From positions 1,800,001 to 1,860,000 of the forward strand of contig WPIO01000043.1 in assembly GCA_009760855.2 (NCBI GenBank): a stretch of DNA of 60,000 nucleotides, given 5' to 3'. The position numbers and the translations under genes were made by a program. This document shows positions 34,336 through 46,497 of the stretch, piece by piece. The stretch is from Cristatella mucedo (Eukaryota; Bryozoa; Phylactolaemata; Cristatellidae). The notes under the pieces were generated by a model that was given only the letters and a program-made list of their open reading frames with translations, had not been told where the DNA came from and did not search any database. How positions within the stretch are numbered: position 1 is the stretch's first letter; the number at the start of each line of letters is the position of its first letter.

Positions 34336-34559
34336 AGCTAAGGCAGCCGCCGGCGTGGGAGATCCAGCAGCCCGAAGCGATAAGCGTTTAGATGTCCATA
34401 GGCACGTAATTTCTTAAGCACTACGGTCAAATAACAATCAGAATAACTTTAAACAGGTCGTATCTGTATCGTTTCCGTACACGATGTTCGCAAGAACTTC
34501 GGTTTTCGGAAGAATTCTGCAACTAACCAGAACGCACGTTAGAGTGCTCTATGTCAGGA

Positions 34560-34955
34560 GGCGAGATGTGGTATCCCATTCTAATAGAGCCGAATTTTAG
34601 CAATGATACGTAGCTAGCAGTAGGCATAATTGACTGTGGAGCTGATCTTCGTCCAATAAAAGGTCACTTAAGAACATTCAGCCCTGATTTCGTGCAGATT
34701 CAACAGGAAATATGCAGGGAAAGCCGATTTTTAGCGTTAGCCTTTCCAATTTCAGAATCACACTTGGTTAGCCCACACTTAGTCAATTGGTCACATCTTC
34801 ATTCAATTTAAGAAAATTTGCTGCCGTCCATGTGCGTATGTCATCAATACATGCAAAAATGGAGTTGAGAGAATTCGAAGTACTTGAGGGCTTGAAGGCA
34901 TCGAAGCAAAGATACAACTGAGCAACGTTATCGGCTTCGAAGTGAAAGCCTAGAT
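34560..34955 (-). repeat. LINE family B RT fragment
   Basis: Broken piece of the region after the palm up to the stretch encoding HNLGFHF. It is cut at 34955 by an (AAT)n tail of another insertion. Confidence 0.7.
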
Positions 34956-35098
34956 AATAATAATAATATAATAATATTGCACTTGATAAAGCGCCCTCAG
35001 AGAACTTAATCTCTTTCTAGGCGCTTTACATTTGCTGCAAAGTGATACGCAATAGAATAGTAAGTAAAATCATGCTTGAAAAACAAACAAAATGAATA
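34955..35098 (-). repeat. Very short LINE family B insertion: tail and start of 3' region only
   Basis: (AAT)n at 34955-34978, then the hairpin tail and about 65 more bases. It is identical to 22621-22739 over about 120 bases. Confidence 0.85.
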
Positions 35099-35908
35099 CA
35101 TGGCAGACTCCCAAACTTAGCAGCTGACACTGTTACCTAATCGACTTGGACAGATATATAGATATATAGATATAGATACAGTTTCCTGAATGAAAGTAGT
35201 AAACGTTCTTTGAAACTAGGTAGTAATCTGTACTTGCATCCCAAAGATTCGATCCTATTCCAAGACTCCCTAATTCATTCTCTAGGGTTAAAAAAATGTA
35301 TGGCTCTTACGACTATTCTCACACGAGTTATCAGTCATGTGGAACCCACCTTTTGTTTTAACACAATCAACGTAATCTTTACTTTCAAAGATGCTTCGTA
35401 AGTTCCGAAAAATCAATTTAAGTCGGGCTTGCATGTGTTTTTCAGAAAACTGCTCTTATAATTTCACGCTCATTTTAGCCGTTTTAAGCGATCCGATAGC
35501 GATTGTAGAAATTCGCATGAACATAAACTTGATCAATATTATGAACGAGGTCAGGCCAAAAATAAAAAATGTGTATGCTCAGTCATACATGCAAACTAGT
35601 TGCAGTTTATTATGTATATATTGATCGATTGTGCCTGGCCGTGTCATTTTTGTATGGAGGTCACACTTCTGGAGAACATGGATGTGTTTGAATTTGTAAG
35701 TAAATTTGTTATAATTAGTCGAACAATCGGTGAAAACATAGCTCATTTTGAGTTCTAACGCTCAAACTACGAAGCACAAACTAAATATTAGCCATTTGAT
35801 CCTTAAAGCGTATTCTTTTATCAAGCAATGCAGTTACTTTGAGAGCATGAGAAAAATACAAATTATTCTTTAGATTATTTAATACACATCATTTTTTTTA
35901 ATTTGTAG
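35099..35908. other. Intron sequence, unassigned
   Basis: Short GATATATA repeat at 35153-35180. Plus-strand frames 35210-35401 and 35391-35624 are not recognised. Confidence 0.35.
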
Positions 35909-36019
35909 TACCATTAGTAAGCGACACTGGCATGTACTTTTGCAATGGCTCATACCTGCCACGTCCTTATGGTAGTGAAGTGCCGGAACAATCCAATCAA
36001 ATTTACTTATCGGTCACTG
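35909..36019 (+). CDS. Ig-superfamily gene, exon with C-terminal part of Ig-like domain 1
   Basis: 111-base exon, 3' splice site TTTAATTTGTAG, 5' splice site GTAAGT, phase 1 to phase 1. It reads PLVSDTGMYFCNGSYLPRP and ends in NQIYLSVT. SDTGMYFC is the standard 'D-x-G-x-Y-x-C' around the second Ig cysteine, and the last strand follows. Joined to 30302-30613 the frame stays open. Confidence 0.8.
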
Positions 36020-36770
36020 GTAAGTATTCAATTTGAGAAATTGTTAGTGCATTATTGGAACTTCTTCGTTAGCAGTGTATTTATTGCCGATTGTATAGTG
36101 AGAAGATGCCTCTTGTTACCAACCGATAAATGCGTGCAGTGGCTGCAGCAGTATTATCATAAAAGCGGGAAGAATAGCAAATTAATTATGCTGCCAACTG
36201 GAAAGGCGAGATGTTTAAGTTGGCGAAGCAATAACCATAAACCATATAACCAAAAACAAGCAAACAATGCAAACGTATAGCTAAGATAGAATTTTTTGCC
36301 AACAAGAGCTCAGAAGTGGCGGGTTACATGGAATTAAAAGCATAATCGCATTTTTGACGACGGTCGTGGGAGTCGGAACCGGTTACGGCCCAAATCACTG
36401 CAACGCTGTTGGCGCTGGGGGGGGGGGTTGGGCAATTGCACCCAGCTCTCTTACCTCTGGAACTGGATTCGGGTGTATCGTGAATGCAAGCGCTTAATCG
36501 CTTTCAACACAGGTGGATTACTGACATTGTGTTTCGATATAACCGGTACTAATGAAAATTATTTAGAGAAAAAAGTGAAGTATTTAAAAATATTTCGTAG
36601 TAGTTATAAAGATATATTATCATTAAAAATACGTTTATATTGCAAACCGATAACTTAAGTTTTCCCCAGACCATTTTTATTGCAGGGCTTGATCTAATTA
36701 TTAGTGGTAGCATGCACAACGTCAACAACCGCTGCGTGTTAATAGTGACTTAATAAAAATAAAAATAATG
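36020..36770. other. Intron sequence with a G-run
   Basis: A run of about eleven G at 36417-36427. A plus-strand glycine-rich frame around it (36366-36510) includes GTGFGCIVNASA but has no splice support. Otherwise unassigned. Confidence 0.3.
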
Positions 36771-36771
36771 C

Positions 36772-38425
36772 ACTTGATAAAGCACCCTCAGAGAACTAAA
36801 TCTCTCTCTAGGCGCTATATATTTACTACAAAGGGAAATGCAATTGAACGTGAGTAAAATCATGCTTGTAAACAGACAGCATGAATAACATGGTTAGGGG
36901 TGACATGCAGTGTCAGCATGCAAATGTGGTTAGTGGCAGCATGCACAGTGTCAGCACGCATAGGCACATTAAGGACGAATCACAGGGACCCACTAAATGC
37001 CGTCCTAAACAGGTGTTTTTTAAATTCTTTTTAAATGAAGTCAGGTCAGGGGATGCTCTGCCACAGGTCGGGAGGAAGTTCCAGGTTTTGGGAGCATACA
37101 AACTAAATGCACGGTCTCCAGAGGATTTGAGTTTTGTACGGGGTGTTTGTAGACTGTTGGATTCCGAAAAGCTGGTGGAATGATGCTTCGGCTTATCGGA
37201 GAGTATATCTCAGAGATAGGCTGCAGCCGAAGAATGAAGTGATCTAAAAGTGAGCGACACAACCTTAAAGTCAATCCGTTGCTTGACTGGTAGTCAGTGC
37301 AGGTCGGCGAGAAGTGGAGTAATGTGGCAACTGTGACGCTCACGAAAAACAAGCCTAGCTGCAGAGTTTTTTCCCAGCTGTATTCGCCTGATCGCACATG
37401 CAGGTAGGCCAGCGAGCAGTGAGCTGCAGAAGTCGGGATGGGATGTCACGAATGCATGGACCAACTTAGATGTGGTATCCTTATCTAAACGAGCCCGAAT
37501 TTTAGCAATGTTATGTAGCTGAAAGTGGGCAGATTTGACTGTGGAGCTGATATGGCCGTCTAACGAGAGGTCGCTTTGGAATATTACACCTAGATTTTGA
37601 GCTGATTCAACTGGAAATGTGCTGGCAGAGCCAATTTTGAGTTTCAGCCCTTCCAATTTGTGAATCACACTGGGTTTTTCCATAACTAGTAAGTTGGTTT
37701 TATTGTCATTTGGTTTTAGAAAATTGTGCTATCCATTTGCGGATGTCATCAATACATGCAGCAAGTGAATTGAGAGAATTTTAGGTGCTCGAAGGCTGGG
37801 AGGGATCAAAGCAAAGGTACAACTGAGTCTCATCCGCATTGAAGTGAAAGCCTAGATTGTGCTTGGCAATCGCATCAGCAAGAGGCAGAGTATAAACCGT
37901 GAAAAGAACCGGACCTAGCACGGACCCCTGAGGTACACCATATTTCAGAGGTACCTCAGAGGATCTTTGTCCATTCACGTCAATGCTCTGAAGTCTCCTA
38001 CTGAGATAGGAGCTGAACCACTGCAGAGCAGTGCCAGTGATGCCCAGGCGAGATGAGAGGCGCTCTAGAAGAACTTTGTGATCGATGGTATCAATAGCCG
38101 CCGAAAGATTTAGCAGAACAAGCAGAAACACTCTACAAATGTCTACATTCGCAAGTAGGTCGTTGTATACCCTAAGCAATGCTGACTCTGTGGAGTGATT
38201 AGCTCTAAAGCCAGACTGGAACTTATTAGCAAGGTGTGAGCATTCGAAATATGAGTCCAGCTGGTCCGCCACGACCCGTTCCTGAGTCTTTGATAGGAAT
38301 GGTAGAAGGGAGACTGGGCGGTAGTTGCTTAAGTTCTCTTGGTCTAGTGTTGCTTTCTTGAGATGTGGCCTAACTACAACTTTTTTGAAAGGTTCTGGGA
38401 CATGACCTGAGGCTAATGACATATT
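36772..38425 (-). pseudogene. LINE family B copy, 5'-truncated, with 3' end
   Basis: 3' tail at 36772-36830 and 3' untranslated region to about 37190, C-terminal region (37294-37683 with SHPDFCSSLLAGLP), and RT (37781-38422 with FRANHSTESALLRVYND, YGVPQGSVLGPVLFTVY and FHFNADETQLYLCF). The YADD box reads NADE here, so the second catalytic aspartate is gone. The 5' truncation is at the segment for MSLASGH. Confidence 0.85.
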
Positions 38426-38760
38426 AAGCCCATCGTTAACGTAAAATATTGCTAGCTTTAGAAGGCACTATGTCCTAATGCAGAAGCTCACAGACAAAGA
38501 ACTGTGAGGATTGGCTACCGGCTGCAATAGGAAGTGCGTTGTTTGGCATCTTTTTAAATGTCTCACATTAGAGAACGTGGTGGCGTCAGTTGGGTGTGAC
38601 TTATTTGCTTTGGGTGCATGCGTACTAAAGCTCGAGCTCAAAACTATTTGCAGGTCTGGTGAATAATAGAAAAAAAATGTAATCAGCAAAGCTAGCAGTA
38701 CTAGGCCTACCCTGGTGTGGGAGTAGTTCAGTTAGTCAGGCCGGAGCCAAATAATTAAAG
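38426..38760. other. Unassigned
   Basis: No family features in the minus-strand frame 38468-38689. Confidence 0.3.
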
Positions 38761-38789
38761 GACCCTAAATTGAGTTACTGAACCTCAAA

Positions 38790-39084
38790 AACGATGAGCA
38801 GGTTGTTTAAAAGGGAGTGCAGGTCTGTGGGCGGATGTGGAATTTAGTAACTGTGACAGTAGTTTCAGATAAGCGAAACTGCAGAGTGTTGCACCAGTTA
38901 AAGCGCCTGATTGTTCGTGCTTGTAGACTATCAAAAAGTTAGTTACAGAAGTCGAGACGTGGGACGTTCGGAAAGGCAGGGAGAAATCGAAGCGGAGGTA
39001 CAACCGGTTATCGTCAGCACAGAATGGAAAGCCTAGATTGTGTTTTTGTGATCGCATCGGCAAGAGAGTGAGAGAGAGAGAGAT

Positions 39085-39150
<66 letters not shown>

Positions 39151-39345
39151 AGAGTATAAACTGTGTACAACAATGGGGCCAACGGCAGATCGAACCCAAA
39201 AGTCCGTTCTTTTCAGTGATTTCTTGGACAATTTTCTTCCATTTGCATCCATACATTCAGACTCCTGCTATTACGTGATCTGAACTATTACAATGCAGTA
39301 CCAGTAAAGACCAGGCAGCATGAGAGGCACTTGAGAAGGACTTTG
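38790..39345 (-). repeat. LINE family B fragment split by a (GA)n microsatellite
   Basis: Decayed RT/C-terminal region; QKHNLGFPFCADDNRLYLRF is still readable on minus at about 38970-39060. A (GA)n tract at 39065-39148 has grown inside it. Confidence 0.6.
39065..39148. repeat. (GA)n microsatellite
   Basis: About 84 bases of GA with few interruptions, inside a LINE remnant. The SLSLSL proteins predicted here are artefacts. Confidence 0.97.
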
Positions 39346-39882
39346 TGATTTAACTTTAAAAATGTGTATCCTATAGGTCCGGTGTTTTAAAGGTTATGAA
39401 AAAAAGCGTAACGTGGATTTCTCATATTTTAGGTTCCACCACCACTTATTGCCTTTCTAGTGAAACCTTAACCGCAAACCAATTACCTGTAAATTTATGG
39501 TTCACTGATGAAGCAAAACTATTGTCTTTGACGAAAGCTTGAGTACGCTCTCCGAGTTTAGAGTAAAACATTTATAGCATCTTAAACGTATCGAAGTTTC
39601 CCTTTATCTACTGTCAATATACAATACCTCCAACTAGATCATTAATTGTCTTAATTCATAGCAACTCCATATTGGATCATGCTAATCTCACGTTTTACTG
39701 CCAGTGCAATCGTAGTTTAATCAATTTGAGAGCTTAGATTCAAATTTTAATTTTTTCTCAGCTTCAAAGATTGCTCTAGCGATTTTAGTAGTCAGAGAAT
39801 CCTCAAGTTCAACTTATAGGATCTCTCTTGTGTATCCGGAGGCGGCTGTCTGGAATTGACTGAAAATAACTTCTGATTTCAG
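39346..39882. other. Intron sequence, unassigned
   Basis: Nothing recognised up to the pyrimidine-rich 3' splice site before 39883. Confidence 0.35.
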
Positions 39883-40206
39883 GAACGGTTCAAGCATCAA
39901 CGTGGATAAGCATTAACAAGTGGTGGAGAACGGCTTTGTATAGAAGTGAAGACTTCAATTCTAAGTCATTGTCTATTCGCTGCAATGCTTACATTAATGA
40001 TGCTAGCTCAACAATAATTGTACAGCAGCTATTTAAGGCACAGAATTTCACATATAATCGCTTTGACGGTTCCAAACCACAATCTATATGGACCGGTTGG
40101 ACACCATTAAGTAACTCAAGATCACCGACAACCACTGCAGGCCAGACGTGGGCTCAGCCAAATCAACTTTCTCCTCAGGACATGTCTTCAGGGATTGATG
40201 TAAATG
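39883..40206 (+). CDS. Ig-superfamily gene, exon with N-terminal part of Ig-like domain 2
   Basis: 324-base exon, 3' splice site CTTCTGATTTCAG, 5' splice site GTATGC, phase 1 to phase 1. It reads VQASTWISINKWWRTALY, has the first Ig cysteine in SLSIRCNAYIND, and several Trp and Pro/Ser-rich stretches. Its TW-x-x-IN start and cysteine spacing parallel the exon at 30302. N-glycosylation sites (NFT) are present. Confidence 0.75.
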
Positions 40207-40429
40207 GTATGCATTATTTTACACTGTGATCAGTAATTTAAATTTAAATTATTTTCCATGAAAATACCAACCAAATAAAAAACAAAATCTTGTGTAAATT
40301 AAACTTCGCAGTTTTTTGAATTAATCCAATAATTAGTTTTTTGCTTACAATTACATCCTGTAACTATTCCTAATTCACTAGGTTCACCCTCTTAGTTGCG
40401 ATCTTGGCTAGATAGTTACTTCAGTTGAA

Positions 40430-40515
40430 TAGCAAGCCTCCTGTGCAGAGAATGCAAAGTGCTTAGAAAGAGGTTGAGTTCTCTGAGGGCACTATATCTA
40501 ATTTGTTATTAATAT
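40430..40515 (+). repeat. LINE family B tail-only insertion
   Basis: Only the hairpin tail (AAAGTGCTTAGAAAGAGG ... GAGGGCACTATAT) and an ATT-rich end, about 85 bases. Confidence 0.7.
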
Positions 40516-40800
40516 TATTATAAACCTAGTTACAGACGTTTAGCTAGCTTTTTGCTGCTGCTTTATGTTATAGGTAAGATATTGTAAGAATAAGCTGCCT
40601 TTATAAGGCTCAGCACTGTAGCGGATCGTATAGAAACTGAAAATAGAATCAACACTGTTGCAGAATGCTCGTTTTGCATTGGTTAGAGACATCTTTTGCT
40701 CACTCTAAAGTAAGACTTGTCTTTTAGTGAGATCATTTTGTCTATCTCTTTCCAGAAGATGCTGTCTTATACTTTTTTCATAATATCATGCATCCGTCTA
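40516..40800. other. Intron sequence, unassigned
   Basis: Nothing recognised. Confidence 0.3.
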
Positions 40801-40807
40801 AGTTAAA

Positions 40808-40886
40808 GACGGATATATATATATATCCGGAAATTGATATATATATATATATATATATATCCGGAAAGATATACATATATATATAC

Positions 40887-40919
<33 letters not shown>

Positions 40920-41026
40920 CACGTGTATGTGTATATATTTATATATGATATAGCACCCTCGGAGAACTCAATGTCTTTCTAGATCGAATAGCACGATGGT
41001 TGATTAGTGGCAGCCTGGTATAAATT

Positions 41027-41083
<57 letters not shown>

Positions 41084-41130
41084 ATATATATATATTTATT
41101 TATTTATTTGTGTATTTATTTATTTACATA
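40808..41130. repeat. (TA)n microsatellites with a LINE tail scrap between
   Basis: TA tracts at 40808-40948 and 41030-41100, the first with GATATA...ATATATCCGGAAA units. A short stretch at 40949-40985 resembles the LINE B tail (TATAGCACCCTCGGAGAACTC). Confidence 0.9.
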
Positions 41131-42782
41131 TATATCCTAATGCATACATATTTAGCACCCTAGAAGGACTCAATATCTATCCAGGTGCTTTTTGGAATCC
41201 ATTCTTCTTCGAATATATTTTAAAGTTTTCCGGTGGAAAGATGTTAGAAAAGGCTGACAGCTGAACTACCAAAAGTCTTTGCCGATCCTTGAAGTTATAT
41301 AATCATGGTTATTTTTCTTTGAATTAAATCGATTGAAAGAAAGTAATTTAATTATTTACATGAAGATGAGGAACTAGGCATGAGCTTTGAATAACGAAAT
41401 TAAATATTTGAATTTCAAAATCTTTCCTACCGTCTTTTCAATTTTAACAAGCAGCCCTTCAACAGGTCTTGTGCACCTAGCTCAGTCGGTGGACAATTAT
41501 GGTAACCATTAAAAGCAAATTGAGTTCTCTTTATTTTTCAAGCGTTTGGGCTTGCATTGTCAGCATTATAAGCTAAGGAATTCGTAAATGGCTGCCAAAA
41601 TACTAATGATTACTCATCTGACAGTTACCATTAGCTGGATGCCATGCGTGAACACTGATAAGTGCAAATATATAAACAACAGTTTCCTATCCATTTACCT
41701 AAATGAAGCTGTAAATTACAAGGTCAGATTCAGTAAGTAATGCATTTATTTAGTTGGAGTTTTAGCTTTGTTATAGTGAGTTGACAGTTTCAGTCGGGGT
41801 AGCATGCAAGATTGCTTCTGGAAAAGTAGCTGAAGGCATTTTATTGTTATTTAATTCACTATTGTTTAGAGGTGCATATAAAGTTGGAAGAAAAAATCAT
41901 TAGGATCAAGTTGTATTGTAATTCATTTTATTATGACGCCTTAAAGATATAGCAGCACTAGTGCCATTGTCGCTATCACTCCAACTTCCGCTGGGAAATA
42001 ACGTATTCCCGCTAAAGGTATAAAATCTATGACTTTGACCTTTTACAATAATAGATTTTTACCTTTATGAGTAGATCCGGCGGTAAAGACGGATTCTTTT
42101 TAGGACGAGTATTGCACTCAATAACAATTTACTGAAGCTCCATTAAGGACGTGTAATGACGTTTATTGTACATGCATATAGGAGTTAATGATGGTGAAAA
42201 GTCAAGGCGGTTTCCTCCAGTAAATACAAATTATTCCATTGCCGCTTCTGTGCTCGGAGCTTTCTTTGGATTCAATTGATATATGAATGCCTATCGCCAG
42301 AGGTTTCTGAGCCTGGAAAACAATTTATTAGTACCACCATGCACAAGAAAACGTCTGAACAGGTGTACATGGGTCAATTAAGGTTGAGAATCTCAAGTTT
42401 ACTTGGTTTGGGCTTTACAATGCATTCACATCAAGCTAATTATTAGCTCATTAGCAAAAAAAATTCAATAACACTATTAGTGAGAATGCGTTGATTTCAG
42501 CTTATTTATTGAGCTCCAAAATAGCTAAAGGCTTCAGTTTGCATAATTATTATTGCCAAAGGGTATTGGTAGGAGAATATTTAGTTAGTTGGAGGGTTTT
42601 ACGCGTGGCATCAAATAGTTGAGTAGCAGCTTAGTTTGTAGAAGTCACTCGCTACCAGTAATTACTAATGCAAAAATAGCTACTTTTAATATGGAATGCA
42701 CGAGCCTAACATCTAATTCGGTAGAGTTGATAGCGAGCAGGTGTCTTGAGGTATAGTTAACGACAATTTTACAATTTTGCAG
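41131..42782. other. Intron sequence, mostly unassigned
   Basis: A tRNA A-box-like CTAGCTCAGTCGG at 41478-41490 followed within 40 bases by AATTGAGTTCTCT may be a decayed SINE. No gene recognised. Confidence 0.35.
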
Positions 42783-42890
42783 CTGCCTTGGTGACCTACT
42801 CAGGTCTATACATGTGCACGACACTATTTACTAACAGAAATGGTCAAACTCTACAAAGTAATTCTTCAATAGTCACCATTGATGCTAGCG
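42783..42890 (+). CDS. Ig-superfamily gene, exon with C-terminal part of Ig-like domain 2
   Basis: 108-base exon, 3' splice site TTTACAATTTTGCAG, 5' splice site GTAAGT, phase 1 to phase 1. It reads ALVTYSGLYMCTTLF and ends SNSSIVTIDAS. YSGLYMC is the second-cysteine motif of an Ig domain, parallel to DTGMYFC in the exon at 35909. It joins to 39883-40206 with an open frame. Confidence 0.82.
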
Positions 42891-43785
42891 GTAAGTATTC
42901 AGACAGCTCCCACGCAGTCCTAAATTTACAAGAAATGATTTTAACGTAAAATAGTTATATTAGCAGGATTCAAAAAGTACATGCAAAAGCTTCAATGATA
43001 GTAAAAAAGAGCTTTTAATCCCCTCATATTTAAAAGCTAGGAAACGATTGAGCGGAGCTTAGTCAATATATAATGCACATAATTCAAAAGAAAAGATGCG
43101 GTTTCATTGGGGCTAAGATAAAGCTGAGGGGAATAGATATACCTTTACCAGAAACTTATCGTTCACATGTACCTACTTGCCTAATACTGCTGCTTGCGTA
43201 TGTAACCACAAATCATTATAATTTTGCTGGTGGAGCATCTGTACATTTCCTTGAGAGATTAAGTTCTGTAATGGGGCATATTAATACTATTACTATTATT
43301 AATATTATTATGAGTTAGCCGTGGTCCTTCCCATTTGCTCTTTAATTCTCCAAAATATTTGCAGACACTAACTACAGTTAAGCACGTTATCTTGGCTTCT
43401 AGGGATCACCTGAATAAGACTAGTTACTTATGAGTAGGTAATTACGAAGTAATTTAGTGCAACGAAGCGAACACATATCGAGGTATAGAAATACTTAGCA
43501 ATTAGCGGTTAAATTCCAGAAATATTTAAACTCCCAAAAATTCACATAACCACGAATAAATAAAGATCTTGAGAAATTTGACTCAGATAGAGTCTATTGG
43601 CTCGTTCAGCTGAATTTGCGTACTCCAAACCGGCTTTCTCGGCTGAGCGTTAATGGATCCGAACTGGTCTCGGCTATGTTCTAACTTGATAATGGAGCAG
43701 AGCATTGAGGTCAGCGGTGACTGTCGTTGAGAAACATCAAAAGTATAGGATATCCCAGGTCAATGTGGTTTTTCCACTTTAATAT
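42891..43785. other. Intron sequence, unassigned
   Basis: The plus-strand frame 43073-43318 is not recognised; short ATT-rich stretch at 43285-43312. Confidence 0.3.
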
Positions 43786-44054
<269 letters not shown>

Positions 44055-44139
44055 GTTGTCTAGAAGACCTTGGGATATCACCTCAGTTGCAGAAAGCATC
44101 CTCCATTGGATCTCCAGTGAAAGCAGCATAATAGCTCTG

Positions 44140-44480
44140 GGACAACGTGGTTTTGGTAGGAAAGTAGAACCCCGGTTCCTCAAAATAGGCTCTGCCAGTA
44201 TTCCTCTTTTTAAAATAGCACGAAAAATGAAATTCTTGTTCTAAAGTGACCGGTCACTAGACGACCACTTAGCACCACAGTCATGGTCACCTTCGTTTAG
44301 CTAAGTAGTATTGACCAAACTTTTAACTTATGTGTATACCAAGCTGTGCTTTTCGATGCAATTATATTATCCGTCGCGATTTCTTAACAGGATGCTAGCA
44401 AGAGACTCATAAATGCAACAAGGCTTGTTTGCCTGAACGATGAACTTGTCACATTATCCTACTTCTGACTAATGAAAATA
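44140..44480 (+). repeat. LINE family B fragments, strongly decayed
   Basis: Stretches matching the post-palm region (segment for KIGSAS at 44183-44201) and the later AARLVC region (around 44410-44470). Confidence 0.55.
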
Positions 44481-45019
44481 CTTTCTAATCACGCTAGACG
44501 TTAAGTAAACTTCTCAACTGACTGGCTTAGCTTTGATATGGCTCTTACCTTAGCATTGAACCTTTTGGAGAACGGGCTTTTGGTCTCATCCGTAGAATAG
44601 AGGAGTGCTATTGCCTAATCCGTGCTATTCTAACCACTGACCTAATGAAGCTTTTAAAAAGTCAAAAAACCATTTGTGTATGTTACATGCGAATCATCTT
44701 TAATGTTTCCGTTACCACTAACGCTACAGAGTTGTGTCAGTCACTATGAGAGGTTTTCTGTCCATAGGTAATGCATGTTATTACTAACTGGTTACGCCTC
44801 CCCGTTTAAAAACCCCTTAAACCCGACTAATTTTTTTGTTCTGTGACCACGACAGGTATAACTTTAAATTAACTCATGTCTGATGAGAAATAATGAAATA
44901 GATTTACGCGTACTGAAAAACAATTTTTTGAAAGGAAAGCCAGCTAATATAAACTAATTTGTATTAAGTGCACATTTAAAGAGAATTTCTTAACCATTGC
45001 AACGGCCTCAGAAATAGGC

Positions 45020-46075
45020 TTCCGCCCAGCCCACCAGCAGGTCGAGTTCTTCCTACTTTCATGCTCCAAGCATAACTGACATCCGCACCTAGATGGCAGC
45101 AAACTTTATTAAATTGAATGATGGTAAAACTAGCTTACCGTGAATGGGCAAACAAAGTGTGATTCAGAAATCGGAAACGCTGACGCTCAAAACCGGCTCT
45201 GCCAGAATATCTCCTGTTGAATGTGCACGAAATCTAGGTTTCATGTTCCAAAGTGTTATTTCATTAAACAATCACATCTGCTTCACACTCAAGTGTGCAT
45301 ACTTTCAGCTACGTAGGATTGCTGAAATTCGGACTTGTTTACGCAAGGACACCACATATTAGTTGGGCCATGCATTTGTGACATTCAGTTTTGACTTCTC
45401 TTGCTCACTGCTTTCTGGTTCAGCGGCTTGTGCACTTAGGCACTTAGAGTTAGTAGTGCAAGACTCCGAATCTAGGCTTGTCTGTCGTGAGCATTGCAGT
45501 GGCCACATCTCACTACTTCCGCCGACCTGCATTGGCTCCAAGTAAAGCAGTGTATTGACGTCAAGATTTTGTAAACAACTGTTAGGTTCCTTTATTTTTC
45601 GGCTCCAGCCCACCTATATTTAGATCTACTCCTTCACCAGGCTAAGCATCGTACCACCCGATTTTTGGAATCTGGCAGTTTACCCATTCTTGGTAAAAAT
45701 CTAAAATCCTTTGGATAACATGCCTTTAGTTCGTATGCTCCCAAAGCCTGAAACACCCTCACGACTTGCGTCACGATATCTCCTGACTTGTCTATAAACT
45801 AGAAACTACAAAAACTAAAAGCGCATCTATTAACAACAGCATTTAGTGAATCCCGATGATTATCGCAGTACCTGCTTATTCGTGCTGATACTTTGCATGC
45901 TGCTACTAACTAAACTCGCATGCTAACCCTATGCATGTTACCCTAACCATTTAGTTGAGTGTGATACTATTAACCATTTGATCGTGCTTCCTGTGCAGCA
46001 AATGCAAAGTGCCTAGAAAGAGATTGAGGTCACTGAGGGCGCTATATAAAATGTATTATTATTATAATAATGCAA
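45020..46075 (+). pseudogene. LINE family B 3' half with tail
   Basis: Begins after the palm: the frame 45144-45362 reads GKQSVIQKSETLTLKTGSA and is followed by a shifted frame 45363-45545. The 3' untranslated region and tail end in an ATT-rich stretch at 46050-46073. Confidence 0.75.
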
Positions 46076-46245
46076 GCAGATTCCTTAGCTTAACTAGAAT
46101 ACTGTAATTCGCTTACTTTAAGACGTCCTATTACGTACAAGTTGCAGCTAACCCTGTATGCGTTAAATTTCCTTAGTAACTACAAACTAATTCTAGTATA
46201 CATGCCGGAAAATAAGTCGATCTTTCACTTCTTAATAATATTCAG

Positions 46246-46497
46246 GCTCGCGTGAAATTTTTGCCGATGAGCATGGAGGAAATACAATGTGATAGACATT
46301 TACAACCCAATTGCGGCACAGCTCCTAATAGGAAACTAACCCAGCTTCTAGTAGTTTACCAACTTGTGAAACTTCTTGAAAGTGAACCCAATGAAGCAAA
46401 CCTCTTTCAGGCCACTTTATCAGCCCTGCTCAGCCACTTGACGAATGAGAAACACTTTAGAATCTTATATGTATGTTTTCAGACGAGGATACTATAG
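46246..46497 (+). other. Open frame behind a good 3' splice site, possible exon
   Basis: After AATAATATTCAG (ends 46245) a phase 0 frame runs to TAG 46495-46497, with MEEIQCDRHLQPNCGTAPN and a helical part LLVVYQLVKLLESE. No family recognised. Its phase does not fit the Ig gene's phase 1 joins, so it would need its own gene or be chance. Confidence 0.25.

Larger units (their letters stand above)
31560..34545 (-). mobile_element. Best preserved LINE family B copy (CR1/L2-like), lacking its 3' end
   Basis: From 5' to 3' on minus: leader (34545-34336); endonuclease, open frame 34335-33529 with LLALTETWLKS (catalytic glutamate) and FFHTPRSIKTGGGVAIVV; a shifted frame 33620-33105 with THIKGHTLDQIF and CLSDHMQISF (the terminal Asp-His of the domain) and the linker; 33060-32626 linker; RT 32705-31767 with FRANHSTESALLRVYND, LLDLSAAFDTID, YGVPQGSVLGPVLFTVY and FHVYADDTQLYLCF; C-terminus 31779-31576. 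All visible catalytic residues of endonuclease and RT are intact, but about four frameshifts separate the pieces. The 3' untranslated region and tail are missing at 31.56 kb. It lies in an intron of the Ig gene, on the opposite strand. No separate ORF1 is visible. Confidence 0.88.

Noticed and set aside
36366-36510. Glycine-rich Ig-like exon around the G-run
   Set aside because: No splice acceptor, frame ends quickly, and the run makes the frame unreliable.
38785-39256. Ser-Leu repeat proteins on minus
   Set aside because: Translation of the (GA)n microsatellite inside a LINE remnant.
40788-41264. Plus-strand Tyr-Ile-rich frames
   Set aside because: Translation of TA tracts.
46246-46497. 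Missing N-terminal exon of Ig domain 3
   Set aside because: Wrong phase and no Ig features, so it is kept only as an unassigned frame.
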